A DNA stretch of 64,000 nucleotides from Haliea sp. (lineage in GTDB: Bacteria; Pseudomonadota; Gammaproteobacteria; Pseudomonadales; Halieaceae), in assembly GCA_002692965.1 (NCBI GenBank), contig NZNC01000021.1, positions 124,001 to 188,000 of the forward strand, read 5' to 3'. Below are positions 9,026-17,583 of this stretch, in pieces (the stretch's first letter is position 1; each line of letters begins with the position of its first letter). A program made the translations under genes and the position numbers. Below the pieces are notes generated by a model. That model was not told where the DNA came from. It did no database searches and worked only from the letters and a program-made list of their open reading frames with translations.

Positions 9026-9084
9026 TGGGGGATTCCCTGCAACCCGCCTTCTGCTAGAACACAACACAGACAGGAGCCTCAGCC

Positions 9085-10473
9085 ATGCTCACGGCGATCA
9101 ACGATTTTCTCTGGGGGCAGGTGCTGGTGGTGGCGCTGGTGGGGGTCGGGCTGCTGTTCACCATCAGCTCCCGCGCCCTGCAGTTCCGTTTTTTCGGGCG
9201 GATGTTCGGGGTCTTGCGGGGCGGCCTGCACCACGAGAAGGGGCATGTCAGTTCCTTCCAGGCGCTGGTGGTCAGCGTGGCCGGGCGGGTCGGTAGCGGC
9301 AATATCGCCGGGGTCGCCGTGGCCATCACCCTGGGTGGCCCGGGGGCGGTGTTCTGGATGTGGGTGATCGCCCTGATGGGCATGGCCACCAGTTTCTTCG
9401 AATGCTCCCTGGCGCAGCTGTTCAAGCGCTATGAGCCGGACGGTACCTACCGCGGTGGGCCCGCCTACTACTTGACCCACGGCCTGCGCCAGCGCGGCCT
9501 GGCAGTGGTCTATTCGATTCTCCTGCTGATCACCTTCGGGCTCGGCTTCAACGCCCTGCAGTCCTATGTCGTGGCCACCTCATTGCAGGCTTCCTTCGGT
9601 GTGCCCACCTGGGTCACCGGTGTGGGCATGGTGATCGCCCTGGGCGCGATCATTTTCGGGGGCATCAAGCGCATCGCCGTGGTTGCCGAAGTGATCGTGC
9701 CGGTGATGGCCCTGGGCTACCTGCTGGCGGCGCTGGTGGTATTGGCCCTGCACATTACCGAGGTGCCGGGGGCGCTCTGGTTTATCGTGCAGAATGCCCT
9801 GGGCCTGGAGCAGGCCGTGGGCGGTGGCCTCGGCGTGGTAATCATGCAGGGGGTCAAGCGCGGCCTGTTCAGCAACGAGGCGGGCCTGGGCAGCGCACCC
9901 AACGTGGCGGCGGTTGCCCATGTGCCCCATCCCGCCAACCAGGGCATCGTGCAGGCCTTCAGCGTGTTCATCGACACGGTGATCATGTGCAGCTGCACGG
10001 CGGTGATCATCCTGCTCTCCGATGCCTACCAGCCCGGAACACCCGATGTCGAGGGCGTGGCCCTGACCCAGACGGCGATGGCCGCCCACGTCGGTGGCTG
10101 GGGGGCGCAGTTTGTCTCGGTAGCGCTGGTGCTGTTTGCCTTCAGCTCAATGATGTACAACTACTATCTCGGCGAGAACAGCCTCAACTTCTTCCGCGAG
10201 GAGGACCGCGTCCTGTTTACCGGGTTCCGGATACTGGTTCTCGGCCTGGTGCTCTGGGGCTCCTTCCAGGACCTGGGTACGGTGTTCGGCTTCGCCGACT
10301 TCACCATGGGCCTGCTGGCCCTGGTCAACCTGCTGGGTCTGCTGGGCATGTACCGCATCGGTATGCGTTTGCTGCGGGACTATGAGGGGCAGATAGGGCG
10401 CGGCGAGGAACCGCGCCTGAAGGTGGAGGACTGGGCCGACCTGGATATCGACCCGAGAGCCTGGAAGGACTAG
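9085..10473 (+). CDS. Sodium:alanine/glycine symporter, AGCS family
   Basis: 462 residues with about ten to eleven membrane helices. AGCS signatures are visible: SVAGRVGSGNIAGVAVAI near residue 70, KRGLFSNEAGLGSAPNVAA near 258, and an NYYLGENSLNFF segment near the end. It takes up alanine, glycine or related amino acids with sodium. The C-terminus is acidic and cytoplasmic. Its TAG stop (10471-10473) shares the palindrome CTAG with the stop of the convergent lipoprotein gene, so the two reading frames overlap with no room for a terminator. Confidence 0.95.
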   Translation: MLTAINDFLWGQVLVVALVGVGLLFTISSRALQFRFFGRMFGVLRGGLHHEKGHVSSFQALVVSVAGRVGSGNIAGVAVAITLGGPGAVFWMWVIALMGMATSFFECSLAQLFKRYEPDGTYRGGPAYYLTHGLRQRGLAVVYSILLLITFGLGFNALQSYVVATSLQASFGVPTWVTGVGMVIALGAIIFGGIKRIAVVAEVIVPVMALGYLLAALVVLALHITEVPGALWFIVQNALGLEQAVGGGLGVVIMQGVKRGLFSNEAGLGSAPNVAAVAHVPHPANQGIVQAFSVFIDTVIMCSCTAVIILLSDAYQPGTPDVEGVALTQTAMAAHVGGWGAQFVSVALVLFAFSSMMYNYYLGENSLNFFREEDRVLFTGFRILVLGLVLWGSFQDLGTVFGFADFTMGLLALVNLLGLLGMYRIGMRLLRDYEGQIGRGEEPRLKVEDWADLDIDPRAWKD

Positions 10474-13400
10474 TTAATCTGCAGTGTGAAGGTTTTCACG
10501 GCGGCTGAAGTGTCGCTGCCAGGCAACCTGTTTGCTTGCACTGTCAGTTCGTACACACCAGCCCGCACATCTGCCGATTGCCAGCTCAGCACTCCGAATG
10601 TGCTATCCAGTGCCAGCCCTGCTGAGGGGCCACCGCTGAGGGTCTGGGTTTCCAATAACGTCCAGGTATATTCACCACCAGTACCGCCTGTCGCGCGCAG
10701 CACTGTCGCGTAATGCCGGTTCACTTGCCCCGGGGGCAAGTTCTCGTCGGTAATGATGACCACTGCCGGGCTTGGACCCCCAACCACAACCAGCCCAAGA
10801 GTCCGTGTCACCGATGTACCTTCACTATCGGTTACCTGCACGGTGAGAGCATATTGCCCCGGAGCAGGTGTTGTGCCAACAAGCGCACCTGTTGAGCGAA
10901 GATCAAAACCGCTGTTGTTGGGGTCCGCGAGGAGGCTCCATGTATAGGGCCCCACGCCACCCTCGGCTTCCAGTACGGCGGCATAGATAGTTGTGGTTGC
11001 ATCCGGCAGAAGCTCCGTAATGATGGTCAGGGCCTGAGGTCCACCATCTTCTACTGTCAGGGTCAGCGAGAGACGTTCCGTCGACTGGCCATCGTTGACT
11101 TCAAAGGTCAGGCCGTAGGTGCCGGGGTTGTTGACGGTGCCAGAGAGAATGCCATCGCTGTTCAGCGCGAGTCCGGTCCCGTCAGCCTCCAGGAGCGCCC
11201 ACTGGTAGTTGCCGCTGCCACCCTGCGCTTCCAGGATCGTCACGTAGCGTGTGTCGGCGGATGCCGAAGGCAGGCTGGTATTGGTGATCGAAAGTGGCGC
11301 GTCATCGCTGGCTGATACTGTCAACACGAAAGAGCGGGCCGCGGACTGTGATCCATCGGAAACCTGTACGGTCAGGCCATAGGAACCAGGTGACGGGGCG
11401 GTGCCACTTATGACATTACCGCTGCTGATGACCAACCCGCTTCCACCATCATCAAGCAGTTGCCAGGCATAGTTGTTGCGGTTGCCACCACTGGCTTCCA
11501 CCGTGGCCGCATACAGTGATCCGGTGACAGCAGTTGCCAGAGAAGTTGTGGTGATCTGAAGGCTCTGCGGGCCACTAGCAGCGACACTCAGCACCATGGA
11601 ACGGCGTGCAGTGTTGCCGTCTGTATCGCTGACCTGGACCGTCAGTCCGTAGTCTCCTGGAGCGGGTGCCGTTCCGTTAAACACACCATCGCTGTTTAAG
11701 GTTAACCCTGATCCACCGGCGCGTTCCAGGGTCCAGCTATAGTCGCCGTTACCGCCCGAAGCGTCCAGTACCGCCGCGTAGCGTGTACCGGAAACGGCCG
11801 CAGGCAGACTACTTGAGGTAATGGTCAACGGCTCGGCAGGTGTGCCGGTGACAATAAGGCGATAAGAGCGATTCACCTGATTGATACCATCATCTACACG
11901 CACCGTGACGCCGTAGTCGCCGATATCTGGTGCAGTCCCCCGGAGGACCCCATTGGCGTCGAGGTTTAGACCAGAGCCGCCTCCGTTGACCAAAGACCAG
12001 GAGTAGGTTCCGCTGCCGCCAGCGGCAGTGAGTGTCGCGGCATAGCGGGTGCCGGCAATAGCATCGGGAAGACTGTCGGTGGTTATGTTCAGGGGTTGCA
12101 GGTCAACGCCTGTCACAGTCAATGTCAGTGATGCGCTAACGACCGTTTCACCATCAGCTACTTGAACCGTCAGGCCATAGTTGCCTACTGCCGGTGCAAT
12201 ACCACTAAGAATGCCGTTGGCATCGAGGGTCAGGCCAGTGCCGCCATCCCCAGAAGGTAGTGACCAGGTATAATTTCCCGTGCCGCCAGTAGCTCGGAGC
12301 ACGCTGGCGTAGCGTGTGCCCGCAATGGCAGAGGGCAGCTCTTGCGTGGTGATAGACAACGTAAGAGGGTCATCGCCGCTGACACTCAAAGTCAGCGATC
12401 GCACTGCGGTGCGTTCGCCATCATCGACCTCAAAGGTCAAGCCATAGTTACCAGGTGTCGGGGCGGTACCACTAAGCACCCCATTGCTATTGAGGCTAAG
12501 GCCTGAACCGCTGTCGGAGAGGAGGCGCCAAGTGTAGTTCCCACTACCTCCACTAGCACTTACAACCGCTGCGTACACAGCACCTGCAGTTGTGTCCGGC
12601 AGGTTTGTAGAGGTAATGGTCAAGGGTGCAGGCTGATCACTCTGGCCATCGGCGGGCTGCACGGTGACTGTTAATGAACGAGTTGCTGCTGTTTCTCCAT
12701 CCGAAACACGCACTGTAATGCCGTAAGTGCCAGAGTTGCCAGGCACTCCACTGAGTACACCATTGCGGCTGAGGGAGAGTCCCGCACCACCACCATCAAG
12801 CAACGTCCAGGTGTATTCGCCATTGCCACCAGTGGCAGTGACTACCGCAGCGTAGCGAACCCCTGCAGTAGCTGTCTCTAGATTGTTGGTTTCAACGGTC
12901 AATGGACTTTGGTCGCCATTAACCGTTAGTGAGAGAGATTTCAGCGCAGAAGAGCGGGTATCGCTAACGCGAACGGTTAGACCGTACAGACCCTCACCAG
13001 GCGCTTTGCCTGAAAGTACACCCTCTCTAGTAAGAGTCATTCCTGTCCCACCAGCGTTGACGAGTGTCCAGGAATAGTTGCCTGTACCACCAGCAGCAGC
13101 TAAAACAGCAGCATAACGGTCGCGTTCATCTACCTGTGGCAGCGCTGTGGTGGTGACCTGCAGAGGTACAGGGGCATCACCCGTAACCTGCAGCACGAGA
13201 GAGCGTTGGGTCTGGTTGTTTTTTGAATCAGTGACTCGGAATGTCAAACCATAGGTGCCGAATCCTCGAGGCGTACCGCTTAGAACACCTGCCTCGCTGA
13301 CGGCTAGACCTGTATCGCCGTCGTCTAGCAAGGACCAGGAGTAGGGGTCTTCGCCACCCACAGCCTCCAGGACTGCTGAGTAGGGAATTTGGTCCTCTGC

Positions 13401-13826
13401 TTGCGGCAGAGCGGTTGTTGCAACGCTGAGGGGTTGTGCTGAGACGACTAGTGTCAACGAGCGCTCTGCGCTGCGTCCGCGTCGGTCCTCGACCCGGAAT
13501 GTCAAGCCATATGTGCCGACATCGGGAACTGACTCACCGCGTAAAACCCCTGAGGCATCAAGAGTAAAGCCAGTGCCGCCATCACTAAGCAGCGTCCACT
13601 GGTAGTCGCCAGCCCCGCCCGACGCCTCCAAAACTGCAGCGTAAGGAAGTTCATCAACCTCTGGAAGTGTCGTCGTCGTAATTTCGATTTCCGCCTCAGG
13701 CGGATCGCCAGGCAAGAAGCTGCCACCGCCACCACCGCCACCACCGCCACCGCATGCTGTAACTGCGAGAGTCAGGAGCATGCCGACTAGTAGCCGGTAT
13801 GAGTTGGAGGCAAGTCGCGTGATCAT
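10470..13826 (-). CDS. Large lipoprotein with twelve Ig-like repeats
   Basis: 1118 residues from an ATG at 13826. The lipoprotein signal ends in VTAC (Cys 25), followed directly by ten Gly. From about residue 49 to the end there are twelve repeats of roughly 89 residues with a common plan: an ...ITTTxLPxAxxGxxYAAVLxAxGG start, GxYxWxLLxxGGxGL, LxxxGVLSGTxPxPGxYGLTVxVxD, then a beta strand. This resembles the putative Ig (He_PIG/cadherin-like) domain. No enzyme domain, sortase motif or secretion-signal tail is seen, so a lipid-anchored surface adhesin or scaffold is the best inference. The DNA is visibly richer in A and T than its flanks, and the frame is intact. Confidence 0.85.
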   Translation of the reverse strand: MITRLASNSYRLLVGMLLTLAVTACGGGGGGGGGGSFLPGDPPEAEIEITTTTLPEVDELPYAAVLEASGGAGDYQWTLLSDGGTGFTLDASGVLRGESVPDVGTYGLTFRVEDRRGRSAERSLTLVVSAQPLSVATTALPQAEDQIPYSAVLEAVGGEDPYSWSLLDDGDTGLAVSEAGVLSGTPRGFGTYGLTFRVTDSKNNQTQRSLVLQVTGDAPVPLQVTTTALPQVDERDRYAAVLAAAGGTGNYSWTLVNAGGTGMTLTREGVLSGKAPGEGLYGLTVRVSDTRSSALKSLSLTVNGDQSPLTVETNNLETATAGVRYAAVVTATGGNGEYTWTLLDGGGAGLSLSRNGVLSGVPGNSGTYGITVRVSDGETAATRSLTVTVQPADGQSDQPAPLTITSTNLPDTTAGAVYAAVVSASGGSGNYTWRLLSDSGSGLSLNSNGVLSGTAPTPGNYGLTFEVDDGERTAVRSLTLSVSGDDPLTLSITTQELPSAIAGTRYASVLRATGGTGNYTWSLPSGDGGTGLTLDANGILSGIAPAVGNYGLTVQVADGETVVSASLTLTVTGVDLQPLNITTDSLPDAIAGTRYAATLTAAGGSGTYSWSLVNGGGSGLNLDANGVLRGTAPDIGDYGVTVRVDDGINQVNRSYRLIVTGTPAEPLTITSSSLPAAVSGTRYAAVLDASGGNGDYSWTLERAGGSGLTLNSDGVFNGTAPAPGDYGLTVQVSDTDGNTARRSMVLSVAASGPQSLQITTTSLATAVTGSLYAATVEASGGNRNNYAWQLLDDGGSGLVISSGNVISGTAPSPGSYGLTVQVSDGSQSAARSFVLTVSASDDAPLSITNTSLPSASADTRYVTILEAQGGSGNYQWALLEADGTGLALNSDGILSGTVNNPGTYGLTFEVNDGQSTERLSLTLTVEDGGPQALTIITELLPDATTTIYAAVLEAEGGVGPYTWSLLADPNNSGFDLRSTGALVGTTPAPGQYALTVQVTDSEGTSVTRTLGLVVVGGPSPAVVIITDENLPPGQVNRHYATVLRATGGTGGEYTWTLLETQTLSGGPSAGLALDSTFGVLSWQSADVRAGVYELTVQANRLPGSDTSAAVKTFTLQIN
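10473..13682 (-). repeat. Twelve tandem ~89-codon Ig-like repeats
   Basis: Twelve diverged repeats in direct tandem make up all of the lipoprotein after its leader. The most constant parts are the YxWxL strand, the GVLSG turn and the GxYGLTVxVxD strand. The last two repeats are the most divergent; the final one carries an insertion around LETQTLSGGPS. Repeats differ enough at DNA level that exact recombination between most pairs looks unlikely. Confidence 0.88.
13722..13751 (-). repeat. GGN codon run encoding ten Gly after the lipid-modified Cys
   Basis: Ten consecutive Gly codons, seen on the + strand as repeated CCACCGCC-type units, follow the lipobox Cys. Poly-Gly after the lipidation site is a recurring feature of surface lipoproteins in this part of the gammaproteobacteria. 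The tract is triplet-based, so slippage would change tether length without shifting the frame. Confidence 0.8.
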
Positions 13827-14083
13827 GGTTTTCCCCTCGTGTGCCAGACGGTCTTGTTGGCCGCTTTGCTCATGGAGAGCGTGAAAGAGATACTGCTGAG
13901 CTTTCGGGCAGAGTAACACGCTCTCTAGCTGCAAACTGCTTTGATAACAGGGTACTACAACCTTTTTGTGATTTTCTGCACAAACATTGGGGCCGCGGTA
14001 CCCGAGCTCGGCCATAGCCTCGAGCCCAAAACCCTCACTATTCACGGGGGCGCTGCGTTTGGCAAGTGTTTTTGCGGTCCATC
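13827..14083. other. Intergenic region, leader of the Ig-repeat lipoprotein
   Basis: 257 bp between the lipoprotein start and the stop of the NRAMP-family gene; both genes read leftwards. It is A/T-richer than average. No convincing -35/-10 pair or terminator could be fixed by eye. Long frames here are extensions of the flanking genes. Confidence 0.5.
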
Positions 14084-15319
14084 TCAGCCCGCCAGCCTGC
14101 CGGCTGCCTCGATCAGTCGCAGGCCCCCCAGGGCGGTGGCGACCAGTACCACGAGACCGCCGAAGCCGTTGGCGAGCCAGCGGTTGCGATGGCCGCCGAG
14201 CAGGGCGCGACTGTTCATCACCAGCAGCAGGAACAGGGCCACGACGGGCAGCAGCAGACCATTGGCGGCCTGGGCGAAGAGAATGGCCTGCACGGGCCGC
14301 GTGCCGGTGGCCGCGAGCAGGGTGCCCGTGAGCAGGACCAGCAGCCAGACCAGGCGGAAGCCGGGTGCATCCAGGCTGGTGCGCCAGCCGAGGGCGCCAC
14401 AGACCGCCCAGGCGGCGGCGAGCGGCGCGGTGATGGCGCTGGTCAGGCCGGCGGCAAACAGGCCACAGGCGAACACCCAGGGTGCCGCGGGACCGAGCAG
14501 TGGCTCCAGCTGCCGGGCCAGGGAGCCGGCGGCGAAGGCCTCGCCACTGCCGAAAAAGGTTGCCGCGGCGGTACTCATCACGGCCAGTGTCACCACCCCG
14601 CCGATACCGATGCTGAGGGCACTGTCGAGACGCGATTCGCGCAGCGCCTGGCCGACCGGCAGGGATTCGGGCCACTTGCGGGTGACGGCGCTGGCGTGCA
14701 GGAAGAGGTTGTAGGGCACCACCGTGGTGCCGATCAGTGCCACCACCACCAGGCTGGCGCCGGGGGGAATACCGGGCCGCAACACACCCTCGAGCATGGC
14801 GCCCAGTGGGGGTGCCACCAGCACCGCCGTCAGGGTGAAGACCGCGGCCATCAGCAGCACCAGCACGACCAGGGTGCGCTCGAGCGCCTGGTAGCGGCCA
14901 CTGGCCAGGAGGCCGCCGGCGATCAGACCGATCAGTATCGACCAGGCCGCGGGGTGACCGGCTCCCACGGCCGTCAGGGCCATGGCCGCGCCGGCGATAT
15001 TGCCGGACTCGTAGGCGGCGTTACCCAGGCCGACAGCGATCACCACCAGCAGAATCGCCAGGCGACCGAAAACCGGGTTGCTGAAGTGCGCGCGCATGGC
15101 CTCGGCGAGGCCGCGGCGGGTGACCAGGCCCAGGCGCGCACTCATTTCCTGCAGCACGAAGGTGGCCAGAACGGAGAACAGCAGGGCCCAGAGCAGGGCA
15201 AAGCCGTAGTGCGCACCCGCGCTGCTCGCGGTGGTGATGGTGCCCGGACCGATAAAGGCGGCGGTGACCAGCAGGCCAGGGCCGAAGCGCTGGCGCAGTG
15301 TTTTTGGCTGATCGGACAT
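14084..15319 (-). CDS. NRAMP-family transporter lacking the canonical metal-site motifs
   Basis: 411 residues with about eleven membrane helices and an NRAMP-type start (RQRFGPGLLVTAAFIGPGT). In Mn/Fe transporters the first helix carries DPGN, whose Asp and Asn bind metal. Here the equivalent is GPGT (residues 24-27). In helix 6 the usual MPHN is VPYN (201-204), so the Met and His are missing too, while NLFLHAS is kept. The fold is NRAMP, but manganese or iron transport should not be assumed. Some NRAMP-related proteins with changed sites carry other ions. It is divergent from the glycosyltransferase gene with a 74 bp gap. Confidence 0.85.
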   Translation of the reverse strand: MSDQPKTLRQRFGPGLLVTAAFIGPGTITTASSAGAHYGFALLWALLFSVLATFVLQEMSARLGLVTRRGLAEAMRAHFSNPVFGRLAILLVVIAVGLGNAAYESGNIAGAAMALTAVGAGHPAAWSILIGLIAGGLLASGRYQALERTLVVLVLLMAAVFTLTAVLVAPPLGAMLEGVLRPGIPPGASLVVVALIGTTVVPYNLFLHASAVTRKWPESLPVGQALRESRLDSALSIGIGGVVTLAVMSTAAATFFGSGEAFAAGSLARQLEPLLGPAAPWVFACGLFAAGLTSAITAPLAAAWAVCGALGWRTSLDAPGFRLVWLLVLLTGTLLAATGTRPVQAILFAQAANGLLLPVVALFLLLVMNSRALLGGHRNRWLANGFGGLVVLVATALGGLRLIEAAGRLAG

Positions 15320-15393
15320 GCCGGCTCCCGCGTTGGATTTTCCGCAAGGTTAGCAGCAATACGCGGTGCGGTGGCGTGATAATATCCCGCTCC

Positions 15394-16242
15394 ATGACGC
15401 CAGCCCCCCCCGATCTTCCTCCACTGACAATTTCCGTGGTCCTGTATCACAGCGACCTGGCGCGCCTGTTGGCGACCCTCGACAGCCTGGCGGTGGCGGT
15501 AGCGCGCGCGGCCAAGCGCCTGGGGCCGGTGTGCCTGCGGCTGCGGGATCAGTCGGAGGACAATTATTACCACCAGCAGTTGCTGGCGAGCCTGGCCAAG
15601 CGTGACTGGGCGGCCAGCGGGATCGACCTGGCGCCCGTCGAGCGCGGTGAGAATCGCGGTTACGGCGCCGGTCACAATGCGCTGCTGGGAAATGCGGGCG
15701 AGGGTCTGTGCCTGGTACTGAACCCGGATGTGGAGTTGTGCCCGGACGCCCTGTGCCGGGCCCTCGATGGCTTCGAGGGGTATCCCGATGCGGTCCTGAT
15801 CTGCCCGCGGGGTGAGGATGGCGCGGGCCAGCCAGCACATCTGGCGAAGACCTATCCAAGCGTGCTGGTGCTGGCCCTGCGCGCGGTGGCGCCAGCCTGG
15901 CTGCGGGCGTGCTTCCGCGAGCCATTGGCGCGCTATGCGCGACACGAGCTCGAAACTGCGGAGGTGCCGCAAGCGGTGGTGCTGGCCAGTGGTTGTTTCA
16001 TGTTGGTGCGGGCGCCGGCGCTGGCGGCGGTGGGGGGCTTCGACGAGGACTATTTCCTCTATTTCGAGGACTATGACCTGTCCTTGCGCCTGGCTGACCA
16101 GGGCACGCTGCTCTACGCGCCAGCGGTGCGGATTCGTCACCACGGTGGCGAAAGTGCGGGCAAGGGCTGGCGCCATCGCGCCTGGTTCCTGCGCTCCGCC
16201 TGGCGTTTCTTTCAAAGCCACGGCTGGCGCTGGTGGTCGTGA
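15394..16242 (+). CDS. GT2-family glycosyltransferase, rhamnosyltransferase-like
   Basis: 282 residues. GT-A features are present: ISVVLYHSD at the N-terminus, ENRGYGAGHN near residue 90, an LNPDVELCPDAL metal/nucleotide-sugar segment near 110, and an acceptor-side GGFDEDYFLYFEDYDLSLRLA motif near 220. This last is typical of WbbL-like rhamnosyltransferases that act on lipopolysaccharide or other glycans at the inner membrane. The ATG at 15394 is the first sensible start; a TAATAT lies only 8 bp before it, so the message could be nearly leaderless. No other glycan genes adjoin it. Confidence 0.85.
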   Translation: MTPAPPDLPPLTISVVLYHSDLARLLATLDSLAVAVARAAKRLGPVCLRLRDQSEDNYYHQQLLASLAKRDWAASGIDLAPVERGENRGYGAGHNALLGNAGEGLCLVLNPDVELCPDALCRALDGFEGYPDAVLICPRGEDGAGQPAHLAKTYPSVLVLALRAVAPAWLRACFREPLARYARHELETAEVPQAVVLASGCFMLVRAPALAAVGGFDEDYFLYFEDYDLSLRLADQGTLLYAPAVRIRHHGGESAGKGWRHRAWFLRSAWRFFQSHGWRWWS

Positions 16243-16263
16243 CCGGCGCTGGGCAATCTCTGC

Positions 16264-16273
16264 TAGACTGGCG
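16264..16273 (+). promoter_or_regulatory. Candidate extended -10 element before the HolD-like gene
   Basis: TGC-TAGACT, an extended -10, is followed directly by GGCG and lies 24 bp before the ATG at 16298. No clear -35 is present. It sits in the 55 bp gap after the glycosyltransferase and suggests that the holD-like/rimI unit has its own promoter. Confidence 0.4.
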
Positions 16274-16297
16274 CCAGTTACCACTGGCCAATTGACC

Positions 16298-17104
16298 ATG
16301 TCCGCCGCCCGAGAGTATTACAAACACGCCTGTCTGGACGCCCTTGGCATGCCGCTGCTGGTGGCGCGCCGCCCGCTGCCCGGTGCCGCGCCCAGTCGCC
16401 CGCGTCTGCCGGCTGTGGCGCGCGGGCCGGCCCAGCCAGTGCCGCCTGCGACCGGCCGCCCCGCGCCGCGGGGCTCGGCACCGGTGAGCCTGCGGCAGGC
16501 GGGTAGCGCCGCGCCCGCAGCGACACCACGTCCGGGTGATACCGCGGCTCCGACGCAAACCTCGCCAGTGCAGCAGCGGGGACGAGTGGGGGTGACTGAA
16601 GCGGCTACATCCCCGGCGCCGGAAACACCCGCTGCTCCGGCCCGCGAAGCGGCCGCGACACCGGCACCTCAGGCGGCGAAACCGGTGCGCTTCTCCCTGG
16701 CGGTAGTGCATTCTGCGGACTTCCTGTGGCTGGAGACCCTGGCGGCGGCGGGGCTGTCCGGCCCGCAGCGGCAGTTGCTGGCTGGCATGGCCGCGGCGGT
16801 CGAGGGGCAGGCCCCCGAGTTGCGGGAGACAGCCTTCGATTGGCCGCTGCACGACAACCCGCAGCTGGACCGCAGTGCGGCGGCCGCTGCTGCCGCGCTG
16901 GACGGCTTTCTCCAGCGCCTCCTGGCAGAGCGGCCCTGCCGCGGGATCTGCCTTTTGGGTGACGATGCGCCGCTCGGGCTGGTCGCGGAGGGGGGCGGTG
17001 TCCCCCTGCTGCGCCTGCCTTCGACCCGCGCCATGCTGGAGGCGCCCCTGCACAAACGCGAGGCCTGGCGAGTGCTGGCGCCCCTGCGCGCCGCGCAGGC
17101 GTGA
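16298..17104 (+). CDS. Probable DNA polymerase III psi subunit (HolD-like)
   Basis: 268 residues. An N-terminal segment (REYYKHACLDALGMPLLVAR) is followed by about 100 residues of low-complexity Ala/Pro/Thr-rich linker, then a folded domain from about residue 130 to the end (FSLAVVHSADFLWLETLA..., GICLLGDDAPLGLVAEGG, LRLPSTRAMLEAPLHKREAW). In E. coli holD lies directly upstream of rimI; Pseudomonas has an analogous linker-containing gene upstream of rimI that was identified biochemically as psi. Position and architecture match. Psi links the clamp loader to chi and SSB. The gene overlaps rimI as GTGA. Similarity is judged by eye only. Confidence 0.6.
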   Translation: MSAAREYYKHACLDALGMPLLVARRPLPGAAPSRPRLPAVARGPAQPVPPATGRPAPRGSAPVSLRQAGSAAPAATPRPGDTAAPTQTSPVQQRGRVGVTEAATSPAPETPAAPAREAAATPAPQAAKPVRFSLAVVHSADFLWLETLAAAGLSGPQRQLLAGMAAAVEGQAPELRETAFDWPLHDNPQLDRSAAAAAAALDGFLQRLLAERPCRGICLLGDDAPLGLVAEGGGVPLLRLPSTRAMLEAPLHKREAWRVLAPLRAAQA

Positions 17105-17574
17105 ACCCGCCGGAGCCCTCCGGGGTGCAGTTACGTTTCGCGACGCCCGATGATGCGGTGACACTCGCCGACCTGGATCGGCGTGCCGGCCCCTGGCCCT
17201 GGCCGGCTGCCCACTATCAGGTGCCTTGTCGGGGAACTGATCCCGCCCAGGGTCGGGTGTTGCTGCTGGAGGGGGCAACGGGGCCGCTTGCGGCCGTTGT
17301 CTACAGCCGTGTGCTGGAACTGGGCGAAATTCAGAATGTGATATCCGACCCGGGACACCGCCGCCTGGGGCTGGCTCGCCATCTGCTTTCCGAGGTGCTG
17401 GCGCAGTTGCGCATCGAGGGGGCGGAGCGTTGCCTGCTGGAGGTGCGCGCCTCGAATGGACCGGCGATTGCGCTCTATCGCCGCTGCGGTTTCGTCGTGG
17501 ACGGCCGCCGGCGCAACTATTACCCCTTGGGCAGTGGGCGCGAAGACGCCCTGCTCATGTCACTGCCATTGTAA
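17101..17574 (+). CDS. rimI: Ribosomal protein bS18 N-acetyltransferase RimI
   Basis: 157-residue GNAT acetyltransferase from a GTG overlapping the upstream stop. The acetyl-CoA loop is DPGHRRLGLARHLL near residue 82. The C-terminal motif LEVRASNGPAIALYRRCGF...RRRNYYPL is highly characteristic of RimI, which acetylates the N-terminal Ala of ribosomal protein S18. Context with a HolD-like gene matches the known holD-rimI pair. The neighbouring small gene starts 9 bp downstream and may be cotranscribed. Confidence 0.92.
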   Translation: MNPPEPSGVQLRFATPDDAVTLADLDRRAGPWPWPAAHYQVPCRGTDPAQGRVLLLEGATGPLAAVVYSRVLELGEIQNVISDPGHRRLGLARHLLSEVLAQLRIEGAERCLLEVRASNGPAIALYRRCGFVVDGRRRNYYPLGSGREDALLMSLPL

Positions 17575-17583
17575 GGAGAGACC

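Noticed and set aside
13827-14675. Upstream extension of the Ig-repeat lipoprotein frame across the NRAMP-family gene
   Set aside because: The lipoprotein signal starts at the ATG at 13826; the extension is a shadow of the transporter gene in another frame.
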